Shown in pieces: positions 26,012 to 34,449 of a stretch of DNA of 64,000 nt. The stretch is from Spirosoma sp. SC4-14. Its GTDB lineage: Bacteria; Bacteroidota; Bacteroidia; Cytophagales; Spirosomataceae. The position numbers and the translations under genes were made by a program. The stretch spans positions 1,053,001 to 1,117,000 of the forward strand of contig NZ_CP147518.1 in the NCBI RefSeq assembly GCF_037201965.1, written 5' to 3'. The notes beneath the pieces were generated by a model, which searched no databases, was not told the DNA's origin, and saw nothing but the letters and a program-made list of their open reading frames with translations. Position 1 is the stretch's first letter, and each line of letters begins with the position of its first letter.

Positions 26012-26130
26012 CTGTTGCGCATTGCATATGGCAGGCCGAATTATATCCTGCCACTTAAGGCCAATATCAGCACGGAAGGTCTGCTGAGCCGATGCTTAAA
26101 CTGGCCGTAAGCAAACGAGAATAAACGGGT
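26012..26130 (+). pseudogene. Decayed fragment of an alpha-E (DUF403) gene
   Basis: Bases 26012-26042 match 30 of 31 bases of the intact alpha-E gene at 17357-17387 and read VAHCIWQAEL against VAHCIRQAEL. A stop codon follows within nine codons. Weaker matches continue downstream with small gaps (AATATCA..CACGG and GAG..GA.GCT..AAACT..CG), in the same order as in the intact gene. The remnant is in an otherwise gene-free stretch and is not translatable. Confidence 0.5.
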
Positions 26131-26340
26131 AGAGCAGAGTGACCCTGGGCGATGGTTATGCCAGCTGTTGCAGAATCATGAGTAAGGCTGTTTTCATGGC
26201 ATTGGATATTTGCCTGAAAACGGGAATTTTATGCGTGCAGTAGGTATCTGATTGAGAGGGAAGGGATTGTTTTACTGCATGAGCAGGCTGTTTAGTAGAC
26301 GGTAGGGTGGAAGAGGATACTAATGGGTATGGTTCTATTT

Positions 26341-26420
26341 TCAACAGGTACGCACCAGACCGTGCCATACTTAAGCTAGCGTCATCATTAAGCGTGGCTG
26401 GCATGATGCGTACCTGTTGA
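26341..26420. repeat. Stem-loop with 14-base perfect arms
   Basis: TCAACAGGTACGCA at 26341-26354 is the exact complement of 26407-26420, enclosing 52 bases with further partial pairing. It lies just past the 3' end of the minus-strand barrel gene (stop at 26435), so it may terminate or stabilise that transcript. The rest of 25958-26434 holds only the alpha-E remnant and no supported gene. Confidence 0.5.
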
Positions 26421-26434
26421 GTCGATGCAATCAA

Positions 26435-27202
26435 TTAGAACTTAGCGGTGATGCCTAATTTTATGGCCGATACACCATAGCCTACTTCGGCAAAGGCACC
26501 AACTTTGGGCGAAAACATAAACCGCGACCCCAGGTGTAGCCCCACAAATAGGCCACTATTGTAGCTATTGCCATAATAATAGCCATAATCATAGGAGTCG
26601 TTATAGCCAGCATACCGAAACCCAAGTGATGCACCAATGTATGGGTCAAAGTTATTGTTCTGTACGTTCAGCGCTTCGCCTAAATGATACGAAGCTCGGG
26701 CTCCGGCATAAATGAAATTGTATCCACCTGAATAGTAGCCGTAGTTGTAGTGATAGTAATCAATGGAGCCGCCTACCGAAAAATTGTTTTTGGCTCCTAC
26801 CTCAACCGAAACTCCGAGTGGTAGTCCACCACCATAGTACGTTGCCAAGCCCAGGCCAGCATTCAGGTACACCGGCCGAGTGCGGTGCGACGACCGACTG
26901 CCTGTGTGGCTTACGGCCGGACGAGTTGCGGCCTGCGGGCGCGATTGAGGCTGCTGGACGGGGGATGCCTGGTGCGTTTGGGCTGGTGCCTGACTGGCTA
27001 CCGGAGCTGTTGATTGAGGTTTACTGGCTGGTGTGGCTGCTGCGGGCTTGCGAACTGCGCTGGTCGGTGCTGATTTAACAACTGGTTTTTTGGCAGTTGA
27101 AGCGGTTTTGGCAGCCGGACGGTGAACCTGCTGGCCCTGAACAAAATTGACTGAGCAGACAAGGGCAAACGCCAGAGCTGCAATTTTTGTAGACGTTTTC
27201 AT
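26435..27202 (-). CDS. Outer-membrane barrel protein with low-complexity N-terminal region
   Basis: A 255-residue exported protein from ATG 27202, with a signal peptide ending near VQGQQ (residue 24). Residues 25-110 are an Ala/Pro/Gln/Ser-rich, probably disordered stretch. From about 115 to the end it is a small barrel with many Gly and Tyr residues (YYHYNYGYYSGGYNF and DYGYYYGNSYN) and ends LGITAKF, with a terminal Phe as expected for outer-membrane insertion. Upstream in-frame codons to 27277 are not used in this reading because the signal peptide begins at 27202. Function unknown. Confidence 0.75.
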   Translation of the reverse strand: MKTSTKIAALAFALVCSVNFVQGQQVHRPAAKTASTAKKPVVKSAPTSAVRKPAAATPASKPQSTAPVASQAPAQTHQASPVQQPQSRPQAATRPAVSHTGSRSSHRTRPVYLNAGLGLATYYGGGLPLGVSVEVGAKNNFSVGGSIDYYHYNYGYYSGGYNFIYAGARASYHLGEALNVQNNNFDPYIGASLGFRYAGYNDSYDYGYYYGNSYNSGLFVGLHLGSRFMFSPKVGAFAEVGYGVSAIKLGITAKF

Positions 27203-27394
27203 GACAGTATTTGTTGTTTCTGGTTGCTTGAGGAACGATACAAACTTATATCGCCGACCATCGGCTAAACCAGACATGACTGCCTGAACTGCCTAAAGAG
27301 TGTGCTGAACTGTTTAGACGAATGGGTGAAACGGATGAATCGGAAACCGATAGGAATGCAATCGAATTCCCAATGCGATAGGCTCAGGCAGCTA

Positions 27395-27712
27395 TCAACG
27401 ATCTACAGTAGCGGCAGCTTTCAGTACCGATTCGAGCAGTCCTGGAAACTTTTGCTGTAATTCGTTCGACCGTAGTGAAGTGAGACTTTGTGTGCCTTCC
27501 GTCCGAATCTGCACAATGCCCGCTTCGCGCAACACCCGAAGATGATGCGACATGGTTGATTTGGCAACCGGAGTAGGTATAGACCCGCAGGGCTGCTCAC
27601 AGGTCTGTTTCGCGAGACATTTGACAAAGTTTAACCGTACCGGATCACTTAACGCATGTAGAATGCCCGTTAGCGTAATCTGGTCGACCGTGGGGTGGTC
27701 GTATTGTTTCAT
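27395..27712 (-). CDS. ArsR family transcriptional regulator
   Basis: A 105-residue winged-helix repressor starting at ATG 27712. The ArsR/SmtB core is clear: ILHALSDPVRLNFVKCL, then the recognition helix KSTMSHHLRVLREAGIV and the wing IRTEGTQS. Two cysteines, in KQTCEQPCGS, lie in a loop before the recognition helix and could be a metal or redox sensor, but no classic metal-site pattern is complete. It is divergent from the VOC-domain gene, with 212 bases between, the usual arrangement for a local repressor. Confidence 0.9.
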   Translation of the reverse strand: MKQYDHPTVDQITLTGILHALSDPVRLNFVKCLAKQTCEQPCGSIPTPVAKSTMSHHLRVLREAGIVQIRTEGTQSLTSLRSNELQQKFPGLLESVLKAAATVDR

Positions 27713-27924
27713 GATGTTGTTCGGTTCGTCAGGCCAGAAAAGGTGCCGACAATAACTGGAAATAGAACGGTCAGGATGACCCAAAAATTCAGTAAATATC
27801 AGTCCGAGTTCAGCAATAAGACAAAGAGAAACGGATAAAGCCGCACAGAATAAGTAAACGCGGGCTTCTTTGCGGCTTCTTTATGACTGTTGTAATCCTA
27901 CTTACAAACCCTCCTAAAATCATT

Positions 27925-28332
27925 ATGAAAACTACAGTAAAAGAACTGCGCCTGATTCTGACCGTCGATAATCTGGATGAGTTGATCGCATTTTACCGCG
28001 ACACGGTTGGTCTGGAAACGTCGAAAGAATGGCACGAAGAAACGGGTAATGGGATCATTCTGGATGCAGGCCGGGCATCTATCGAACTAATTGATGCTAA
28101 CCATGCCGCACGAATTGATCAGATCGAGGTCGGGAGCCGGGTATCTGGGCCGGTTCGGTTAGCATTGCGCGTAACCGAACCTATTTCCGTTGCTACCGAC
28201 ATATTGACGAGTGGGGGCGCTACGTCGGTAGCACCGCCTACAACGGCACCGTGGAGTGACGTAGCAAGAGTTCAGGCTCCCGATGGGATGCAAATTACTT
28301 TATTTGCTACGTCGACACTGGTTGATAAATAA
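27925..28332 (+). CDS. VOC family (glyoxalase/bleomycin-resistance fold) protein
   Basis: A 135-residue protein starting at ATG 27925, with the repeated beta-alpha-beta-beta-beta units of the vicinal oxygen chelate fold: LRLILTVDNLDELIAFYRDTVGLE at the start and VRLALRVTEPISVATDILTSGG in the second half. The C-terminal APDGMQITLFA strand is characteristic. Members include glyoxalases, dioxygenases and drug-binding proteins; metal ligands are not clear enough to choose. The divergent ArsR gene is the likely regulator. Confidence 0.88.
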   Translation: MKTTVKELRLILTVDNLDELIAFYRDTVGLETSKEWHEETGNGIILDAGRASIELIDANHAARIDQIEVGSRVSGPVRLALRVTEPISVATDILTSGGATSVAPPTTAPWSDVARVQAPDGMQITLFATSTLVDK

Positions 28333-28403
28333 GTGGCAAAAAGAATGGCACGGTAGAACCATTCCCGGTAATGCTTTAGTTCGTCATACTCTTCTGCTGA
28401 ATT

Positions 28404-30092
28404 ATGCTGCGTTCGGTTTGCCAGATAATCCTTGTTTTTCTGTCGGTTAGTACGGCCTGTTTTGCCCAATCGCCTTCACCCGTTTCTATTCAGGTCGATC
28501 TGGCGAAGAGCCAGGGGCCGCTTCGGCCAATATGGGCGTGGTTTGGCTACGACGAACCTAACTACACCTACATGAAGGACGGCAAAAAACTGCTCACCGA
28601 AATCGCGAAGTTGAGCCGGGTTCCGGTCTTTGTGCGAGCGCATAGCCTGCTGGTAACGGGCGACGGTACGGCTGCGCTGAAGTGGGGTTCAACCAATGCC
28701 TACACCGAAGATGCCCAGGGGAAACCGGTATATGACTGGACAATCGTCGACCAAATTTTCGACACCTACATCGAACGTGGTATGAAACCGCTGGCCCAGA
28801 TTGGGTTTATGCCCGAAGCCCTGTCGTCGAAGCCGCAACCCTATCGGCACCACTGGCAACCCGGCGATAACTACAACGACATCTACACGGGTTGGGCTTA
28901 CCCGCCCAAAGACTATGCGAAGTTTGCTACGCTTGTTTATGAATGGGTAAATCATTCGATAGCCCGCTACGGTAAAAAAGAAGTTGAAAGCTGGTATTGG
29001 GAGCTATGGAACGAGCCGAATATTAGCTACTGGAAAGGCACAACGGAGGAATATATCAAACTCTACGATTATACGGCCGATGCGGTCAAACGGGCCTTGC
29101 CAACGGCCCGTATTGGCGGCCCCGAAGTGACAGGGCCTAACTGGGATGTGTCGGAAAAGTTCTTCCGGGCGTTTCTGGATCATGTGGTCAACGGTAAAAA
29201 CTACGTGACAGGTAAGGTTGGGACTCCGCTCGATTTCATTACGTTTCACGCCAAAGGAGCACCAAAAGTTGTCGATGGCATTGTGCAGATGAACATGGGT
29301 ACGCAGCTTCGCGACATCGACAAAGGTTTCGAGATTGTGGCGTCGTACCCAACTCTCAAAAAACTCCCGATTATTATTGGCGAATCGGACCCTGAAGGGT
29401 GTGCAGCCTGCTCGGAGGATCTGCACCCGCAAAATGCCTATCGCAACGGTACTATGTACTCCAGTTATACCGCAGCTTCGTTTGCCCGTAAACATGATCT
29501 GGCCCAGGCGCGGGGCGTGAATTTGCTTGGAGCCGTTACGTGGGCTTTTGAGTTCGAAGATCAACCCTGGTTTCGTGGATTTCGGGATTTGGCTACCAAT
29601 GGAGTCGATAAACCCGTACTGAATGTATTCCGAATGTTTGGCATGATGCAGGGCAACCGAGTAGAAGTTGCGCAAAATCTGGCCTACGATTACCGCAAAA
29701 TCAAAAATGAGAGTGTTCGGGGCGAGCCCGATATCAATGCCTTTGCCGCAAAAGACGCCAGGGAGGCAGCTATCATGGTCTGGAATTATCACGACGACAA
29801 TAAATTGGTGGCTTCATCGTCGGTTACTGTTCAGGTTAAGGGCGTGCCGGGCCAGCGAGTGTTGCTACAACATTATCGCATTGATCAACAGTTTAGTAAC
29901 TCCTATGAGGTCTGGAAAGCAATGGGGTCACCAAAGAATCCAACAGCCGAACAGATTGCTGCCCTCGAAAAAGCGGGCCAGCTTCAACTGCTTACGTCGC
30001 CCGAGTGGATCAACGTGAAAGATGGGACTACAACCTTATCGTTTTCGTTGCCGCGACAGGGCGTTTCTCTTCTTAAACTTTCCTGGGAATAA
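28404..30092 (+). CDS. Secreted GH39-like glycoside hydrolase
   Basis: A 562-residue enzyme with a signal peptide ending at ACFAQ (residue 22). The catalytic barrel holds the acid/base E204 in YWELWNEPNISYW and the nucleophile E327 in PIIIGESDPEG, spaced as in GH39 beta-xylosidases and iduronidases. A C-terminal beta domain runs from about 430. The likely location is the periplasm or cell surface. No transporter or other glycosidase sits beside it, so the substrate is open. A cysteine pair in GCAACSED just after the nucleophile could form a disulfide near the active site. Confidence 0.82.
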   Translation: MLRSVCQIILVFLSVSTACFAQSPSPVSIQVDLAKSQGPLRPIWAWFGYDEPNYTYMKDGKKLLTEIAKLSRVPVFVRAHSLLVTGDGTAALKWGSTNAYTEDAQGKPVYDWTIVDQIFDTYIERGMKPLAQIGFMPEALSSKPQPYRHHWQPGDNYNDIYTGWAYPPKDYAKFATLVYEWVNHSIARYGKKEVESWYWELWNEPNISYWKGTTEEYIKLYDYTADAVKRALPTARIGGPEVTGPNWDVSEKFFRAFLDHVVNGKNYVTGKVGTPLDFITFHAKGAPKVVDGIVQMNMGTQLRDIDKGFEIVASYPTLKKLPIIIGESDPEGCAACSEDLHPQNAYRNGTMYSSYTAASFARKHDLAQARGVNLLGAVTWAFEFEDQPWFRGFRDLATNGVDKPVLNVFRMFGMMQGNRVEVAQNLAYDYRKIKNESVRGEPDINAFAAKDAREAAIMVWNYHDDNKLVASSSVTVQVKGVPGQRVLLQHYRIDQQFSNSYEVWKAMGSPKNPTAEQIAALEKAGQLQLLTSPEWINVKDGTTTLSFSLPRQGVSLLKLSWE

Positions 30093-30123
30093 CCGATTGG
30101 CGGCCCAACTATACGCCTTTCGA

Positions 30124-30148
30124 CAAACACCTCTCCGAACGGTGTTTG
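30124..30148 (+). terminator. Weak hairpin after the GH39 gene
   Basis: An 8-base stem (CAAACACC at 30124-30131 with 30141-30148) and a 9-base loop, 32 bases past the stop. No T-run follows. The rest of 30093-30437 contains no gene; see the regulatory repeats. Confidence 0.35.
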
Positions 30149-30301
30149 CCTGTAAGCCAGAATCTACGACTAAGAACACGTAATTATCGACTAAATCGGT
30201 TAATCGTTTAAACCAATGGCGGCAGATTGTGGTCTCTCAGCGGAGGAGCCATGAAGTTGCGACAATTTCCGGCCAAATGGTGTATCGGCTAGTTTGTATA
30301 A

Positions 30302-30372
30302 CCAGTATTGGGCCAGTCTGCCAGTTATTAAGCCATATTGACCGATTGTAAAGTCATAGCTACCGATTAGTA
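30302..30372 (+). promoter_or_regulatory. Phased direct repeats, candidate LytTR sites upstream of DUF3592 gene
   Basis: Four related 10-mers lie in a row: CCAGTATTGG (30302), CCAGTTATTA (30321), CCGATTGTAA (30342) and CCGATTAGTA (30363), spaced 19, 21 and 21 bases. The cores sit 39, 60, 81 and 100 bases before the candidate -7 box. A closely matching set precedes the GAF-kinase operon. LytTR regulators bind direct repeats about two helical turns apart. Confidence 0.5.
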
Positions 30373-30384
30373 AGTAGGGTTAGG

Positions 30385-30411
30385 TTGCGCAGTATATGTG
30401 CCTCACTTTTG
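30385..30411 (+). promoter_or_regulatory. Candidate promoter for DUF3592 gene
   Basis: TTG at 30385-30387, 16 bases, then CACTTTTG at 30404-30411. It is weak against the consensus, which fits a promoter needing an activator. It lies 13 bases after the last phased repeat. Confidence 0.4.
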
Positions 30412-30437
30412 TTTATCCTCTTTTTACTATTTAGAAA

Positions 30438-30899
30438 ATGGCAACAATTCTTCCGTTACTAATCGCTTTTGGCGGCTTGTTTTTTGGGGCTTTGTTTTTC
30501 TTCGTCGGCTGGTACCTGTGGTATGATGGCCGTGATCTTCGCACGAGTGGGCTTACGGTGACAGCAACCATTCTGAAAAAATTTCGGAAAGCGGATCAGG
30601 GAGCCTGGGGTAATCTGGAAAGTTATTATGCTCAATGTCTGTTTCACGACGCTGCGGGGCAGCCTCGTGAGGTCGATGTGTATATGCACTCAAGGCTTTG
30701 GGCGCAGGTAACTGAAGGCACTACTACGCAGCTTACCTATGTGCCCGACGAGCTGGATGAGCCACTCCCCGGCTCACGATCGAATTGGGAGGTTCGTGGC
30801 ATTGTTGGCGTTGGCCTGATGGCCTTTGCGGTGTTGCTCATTCTTACGCTGACCATTGGCGGCATTCAGGCCTGGCTCAGTGCCAATCATGCGTTTTAA
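30438..30899 (+). CDS. DUF3592 domain membrane protein
   Basis: A 153-residue protein with a hydrophobic segment at each end (about 5-27 and 122-146) and a soluble part between, carrying the DUF3592 pattern: LTVTATILKKFRK, YYAQCLFHDAAGQPREVDVY and TTTQLTYVPDELDEP. The middle part should lie on the side opposite both short tails. Function is unknown for the family. The phased repeats upstream suggest control by the LytTR regulator 5 kb away. It is convergent with the giant kinase gene, with 44 bases between stops and no clear hairpin. Confidence 0.82.
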   Translation: MATILPLLIAFGGLFFGALFFFVGWYLWYDGRDLRTSGLTVTATILKKFRKADQGAWGNLESYYAQCLFHDAAGQPREVDVYMHSRLWAQVTEGTTTQLTYVPDELDEPLPGSRSNWEVRGIVGVGLMAFAVLLILTLTIGGIQAWLSANHAF

Positions 30900-30943
30900 C
30901 GGGTTAATCATTGGTTTTCAGGTGGCTTCCTTAGGGGGAATGA

Positions 30944-33900
30944 CTATTCATTTTGCCCGTCGAGTGCTGGCAGTTGAACAATGACACGCGTACCGGCAGG
31001 TTCCTGCTGATCGGTTGTTTTATCAATAACTACAACGCCCGATTCTTTACCTGTTCGTTGGGTGATGAGCTGAAGGCGCTCTTCGGTTACTTTCAGCCCT
31101 ACACTCTTATGCGACGAAACGGTTCTGCTTTTTAGCTCCTGCGCTTTTTGTCGTCCTACACCATCGTCGTCTATAATACACTCCAGATGGTCGTTTTTGG
31201 GATAAATAGCTACCGTTATTGTGCCACCGGTTTTCTTATGTGCCATACCGTGCAGAATCGCATTTTCGATATAGGGCTGAATAATCATGGGAGGAATAGA
31301 TAATTTTTCCGGCGATAGCGCCGGGTCAATGCCCAATGTGAAGTCGAATTTATGATTGAATCGTAACTGTTCGAGTTCGAGGTAGAGTTGCAATTGCTCT
31401 AACTCGCTGCTCAATGTGACCCACTCCTGGCGGGAGTTATCCAGAATCAGGCGCATCAGTCGGGCAAACTTAACCAGGTACTTGTCGGCATTGTCACTGT
31501 CGTTTTGCAGAATAAACAACCGGATAGCGTTTAGCGAATTGTACAGAAAATGCGGGTTCATCTGCGACCGAAGCGCTTTCATCTCCGAAGCGGCAATACG
31601 TTCGCGGAGTTCGCTTTTTTCCTGTTGCTCGCTGGCTACCCGCTTCTCGCGCCAGCGGGCCAGAGTTACGGCAATAGTCAGAAGCGTTGTTAGGGCAATT
31701 AGTCGAAACCACCAGGTTTGCCAGAAAGGGGCCTGAATGGTTATGGCTAATCGGTAGCCTTCCCGGTTCCAGACGCCATCGTTATTCGAAGCAATCACAT
31801 GCAGCACATAGGAGCCAGGAGGTACATTGGTATAGCTGGCAAAGGGCCGGTCGTTGGTCTGATTCCACTGCTCTTCAAAATTTTCGAGTCGGTAAGCATA
31901 TTGATTACCAGATGAATGATCGAAGCTTAACGCAGCCATTTCGAAGGAAAAAGCATTTTGCGCCGGACCCAGCACCAGACTCGGCGGATTGGCCAGGGGG
32001 CCGGATAGCCAGACCCGATCAACGGTTCGGAACGAAGAAATATAGACCGGCGGGACAAACGAATTAAGTTGTATGTGTTTAGGTTCCAGATAGACCAAAC
32101 CCCGCATGGCTCCGAAATAGAGCCGTCCTGTTGAGTTGAATGCCATAGCTCCTGATTCAAACTCTGCCGATGGACTGCCGTCCGATTCATCAAAAACCGT
32201 GAAGGCTAACCGGCGGGTATCGACGCTGACAATACCCCGACTGGTGCTGACCCAAAGCGTATCGCCGACTAACCGCAGTGCGGCAATGTCGTTGTTGGGC
32301 AGGCCATGTCGGGTCGTATAAATTGTGAAGTGTTGCGTGTGCTGGTTCAAACAGGCAAGGCCATTGTCGGTACTCATCCAGATACGGTTGTGCCGATCTT
32401 CGACAAAATCGGTAACGCCGTCGTCGGGCAGGCTGTTTGGGTTGTCTTCCTGATGCGTATATTCGGCTAGTAGGGTCAGATCAGGGCTGATTTTATATAC
32501 GGGGCCTAAACCGCCAACCCATAAATTATTGTGTCGGTCAAAACAAAGTGTATTGTAATTTTTGCCGGGGAGTTTTCGAATTCGTTCGTCGTTGAATCGG
32601 TTGAAAAAAAGATGGGTTTGTGGGTCGTAGACAGTTAGTTTCTCGTTCGTGCCGAAATATAAACGTTTGTCGGGTCCCTCAACCACACTAAATACCTGAC
32701 TCCCGGCCACAAAATTGTGTCGATCAGAATTGAATTCAGGATAGATACCAGGATGTTCGGGTAGGGGTAAACACAGGATTTGTTCAACTTGTCCTGTAGT
32801 TGGATTAAGTTTATCGAGTCCCGTTGGGCTACCTATCCAAACAGCTCCCTGCGAGTCGGCCAGGATCGAATAGGTGAAGTTATTGTGTAGGCTAGCCGCA
32901 TTTTTGGTGTCGTGCCGATACAGCCGATACGTCTGTGTTTTGGGGTTGATCCACACAATGCCATCGCGGGTTGCTACCCAAAGGCAATTTTTCTGGTCAA
33001 ACGACAGCCCGCAGGCATCCAGTCCCAGAGTGGAGGTTGGGCGGTAGCCTACATCGTCGAAAAGCGAATTGATCTTACTGACGGTTGGATTAAACCAGCT
33101 AACGCCCGCATCGTCGGTGGTTACCCATATAACGCCACTGTTGTCCTCAAAAAGTGCTTTTACCGAGTTTGAGACCAGACTTCTGGGATTTGTTTCATTG
33201 TTGGTATACGACGAAAATCGCCTAGTAGCCGAATCATAGCGGAATAGCCCTCTACCCGTAACGCCTACCCATAAAGTGCCCGTTCGGGTATATAACAATG
33301 ACCCTATTTCCTGATTCGTAGCGTCCAGAGGGAGTTGTCGGAATTGACCGGATGCAGGATCAAGAACCGCAACGTGGCCCATACGAGTGCCTAACAGAAT
33401 CTCTTTCGTTTGTGGGTTAAGCGTCAGTGCCGATACATAATCATACGGCAACGAAGTGGCGATTGATACGTTGTGACGAAAGGATTTAAACTGCCGGTTC
33501 TGTCGATTGTAGGCATATAATCCTGACTGGGTCGCAATCCATAGCGTGGTCCCATCCATCAGCACGCGACGAATGCTATTGGCCGCCTGATGGGAGGCCG
33601 AATCTGACGGTATAACCAGTAATTTGGCTTTGGCTGTTGCCGGGTTAAAGACAACTACTCCACCACTGGTAGCAAACCAAAGTCGACCATCGGGGCTTTC
33701 AGCAGCATGCCGAATCAGGTTACAGCCTGCCCCCAATGAAGCAAAGGAGTAATGTTGAAAGCGTTGCGTTTCAGGCAGAAAACGATTCAGCCCATTTTGA
33801 GTGCCTATCCATAGTGTACCCTTTTGGGCTCGGAAAATGCTGCGCACCAGCCGATTCGATAGCGAATATGGGTTTCCGGGTTGATGCGCGAAGGTAACAC

Positions 33901-34171
33901 ACCGCTGACCGTCGAAACGGGTTAGACCATTAACGGTGCCGAGCCAGATAAAACCCAGCGTATCCTGCGTAATGGACGTAGTGAAATTGGTGGCCAGTCC
34001 CTGTTGTAAGGTCAGCCGCTGGAACAGTATGGTGGATGACTGGCACTGTGCATTTCCCCGGAAAATCACCAGCAAAAATAGCAGCAGATAGCCTCGATAT
34101 TGGCCGTTTGGGGAAAGGCCGCTCAACCCGAATACCTTTTTTGATCCGCTATTACGCTCACTACTGATCAT
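30944..34171 (-). CDS. Two-component propeller LytS-type sensor histidine kinase
   Basis: A 1075-residue membrane sensor. A signal anchor lies at about 26-45. A long periplasmic region follows, built of two-component-regulator propeller repeats (many copies of the GxIWxGT/xxGLxRF pattern, such as LGFIWLGTVNGLTRFD). A Y_Y_Y domain comes next (about 735-805, with YRLENFEEQWN), then a membrane segment at about 815-835. The cytoplasmic part is a LytS-class kinase: phospho-acceptor H874 in MNPHFLYNSL, N-box QPYIENAILHG and G-box DDDGVGRQ. Unlike hybrid sensors of this type it has no receiver or DNA-binding domain, so it needs a partner. The adjacent LytTR regulator is the obvious candidate. Confidence 0.93.
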   Translation of the reverse strand: MISSERNSGSKKVFGLSGLSPNGQYRGYLLLFLLVIFRGNAQCQSSTILFQRLTLQQGLATNFTTSITQDTLGFIWLGTVNGLTRFDGQRCVTFAHQPGNPYSLSNRLVRSIFRAQKGTLWIGTQNGLNRFLPETQRFQHYSFASLGAGCNLIRHAAESPDGRLWFATSGGVVVFNPATAKAKLLVIPSDSASHQAANSIRRVLMDGTTLWIATQSGLYAYNRQNRQFKSFRHNVSIATSLPYDYVSALTLNPQTKEILLGTRMGHVAVLDPASGQFRQLPLDATNQEIGSLLYTRTGTLWVGVTGRGLFRYDSATRRFSSYTNNETNPRSLVSNSVKALFEDNSGVIWVTTDDAGVSWFNPTVSKINSLFDDVGYRPTSTLGLDACGLSFDQKNCLWVATRDGIVWINPKTQTYRLYRHDTKNAASLHNNFTYSILADSQGAVWIGSPTGLDKLNPTTGQVEQILCLPLPEHPGIYPEFNSDRHNFVAGSQVFSVVEGPDKRLYFGTNEKLTVYDPQTHLFFNRFNDERIRKLPGKNYNTLCFDRHNNLWVGGLGPVYKISPDLTLLAEYTHQEDNPNSLPDDGVTDFVEDRHNRIWMSTDNGLACLNQHTQHFTIYTTRHGLPNNDIAALRLVGDTLWVSTSRGIVSVDTRRLAFTVFDESDGSPSAEFESGAMAFNSTGRLYFGAMRGLVYLEPKHIQLNSFVPPVYISSFRTVDRVWLSGPLANPPSLVLGPAQNAFSFEMAALSFDHSSGNQYAYRLENFEEQWNQTNDRPFASYTNVPPGSYVLHVIASNNDGVWNREGYRLAITIQAPFWQTWWFRLIALTTLLTIAVTLARWREKRVASEQQEKSELRERIAASEMKALRSQMNPHFLYNSLNAIRLFILQNDSDNADKYLVKFARLMRLILDNSRQEWVTLSSELEQLQLYLELEQLRFNHKFDFTLGIDPALSPEKLSIPPMIIQPYIENAILHGMAHKKTGGTITVAIYPKNDHLECIIDDDGVGRQKAQELKSRTVSSHKSVGLKVTEERLQLITQRTGKESGVVVIDKTTDQQEPAGTRVIVQLPALDGQNE

Positions 34172-34335
34172 ACGGAAAAGCTGCCCGTTGTATCTTCTAA
34201 TACCGGCGAAGCGAAGATAAAGGCTATTTCAACTGAGCCTGTTTCTGGTTGATGGAACGGTAGTGCTATTTTTAGCAGGATGCCGAATGAGCCTTGAACT
34301 CACAGCGATACAATTGCTAAAGAGCGTTCAGAACC

Positions 34336-34386
34336 GGTAGTTATCGGCCCAGTCGCCCAGTTATTCACTCAAAACACCCAGTTACA
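34336..34386 (+). promoter_or_regulatory. Phased direct repeats, candidate LytTR sites upstream of GAF-kinase operon
   Basis: Three 10-mers with the core AGTTA: GGTAGTTATC (34336), CCCAGTTATT (34356) and CCCAGTTACA (34377), spaced 20 and 21 bases. Their cores lie 80, 60 and 39 bases before the candidate -7 box. The register matches that in front of the DUF3592 gene. They could also act on the divergent giant kinase gene, whose start is 165 bases away. Confidence 0.55.
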
Positions 34387-34398
34387 GGTTAAGACTAC

Positions 34399-34426
34399 TT
34401 TGTTCGTTATTCATGGTTTTTCTTTG
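34399..34426 (+). promoter_or_regulatory. Candidate promoter for GAF-kinase operon
   Basis: TTTG at 34399-34402, 16 bases and TTTCTTTG at 34419-34426, one mismatch from TAnnTTTG. It lies 12 bases after the last phased repeat, and the spacer is the same length as in front of the DUF3592 gene. Confidence 0.45.
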
Positions 34427-34449
34427 ACCTTGATCTAATCCATGCAGGT

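Noticed and set aside
26156-26434. Open frame of 92 codons just downstream of the barrel gene on the minus strand
   Set aside because: TTG start, no recognisable features, and it contains the 26341-26420 stem-loop; more likely a 3' untranslated region.
29004-29792. Long open frame (262 codons) on the minus strand inside the GH39-like gene
   Set aside because: Antisense to conserved catalytic regions, no domain, no promoter.
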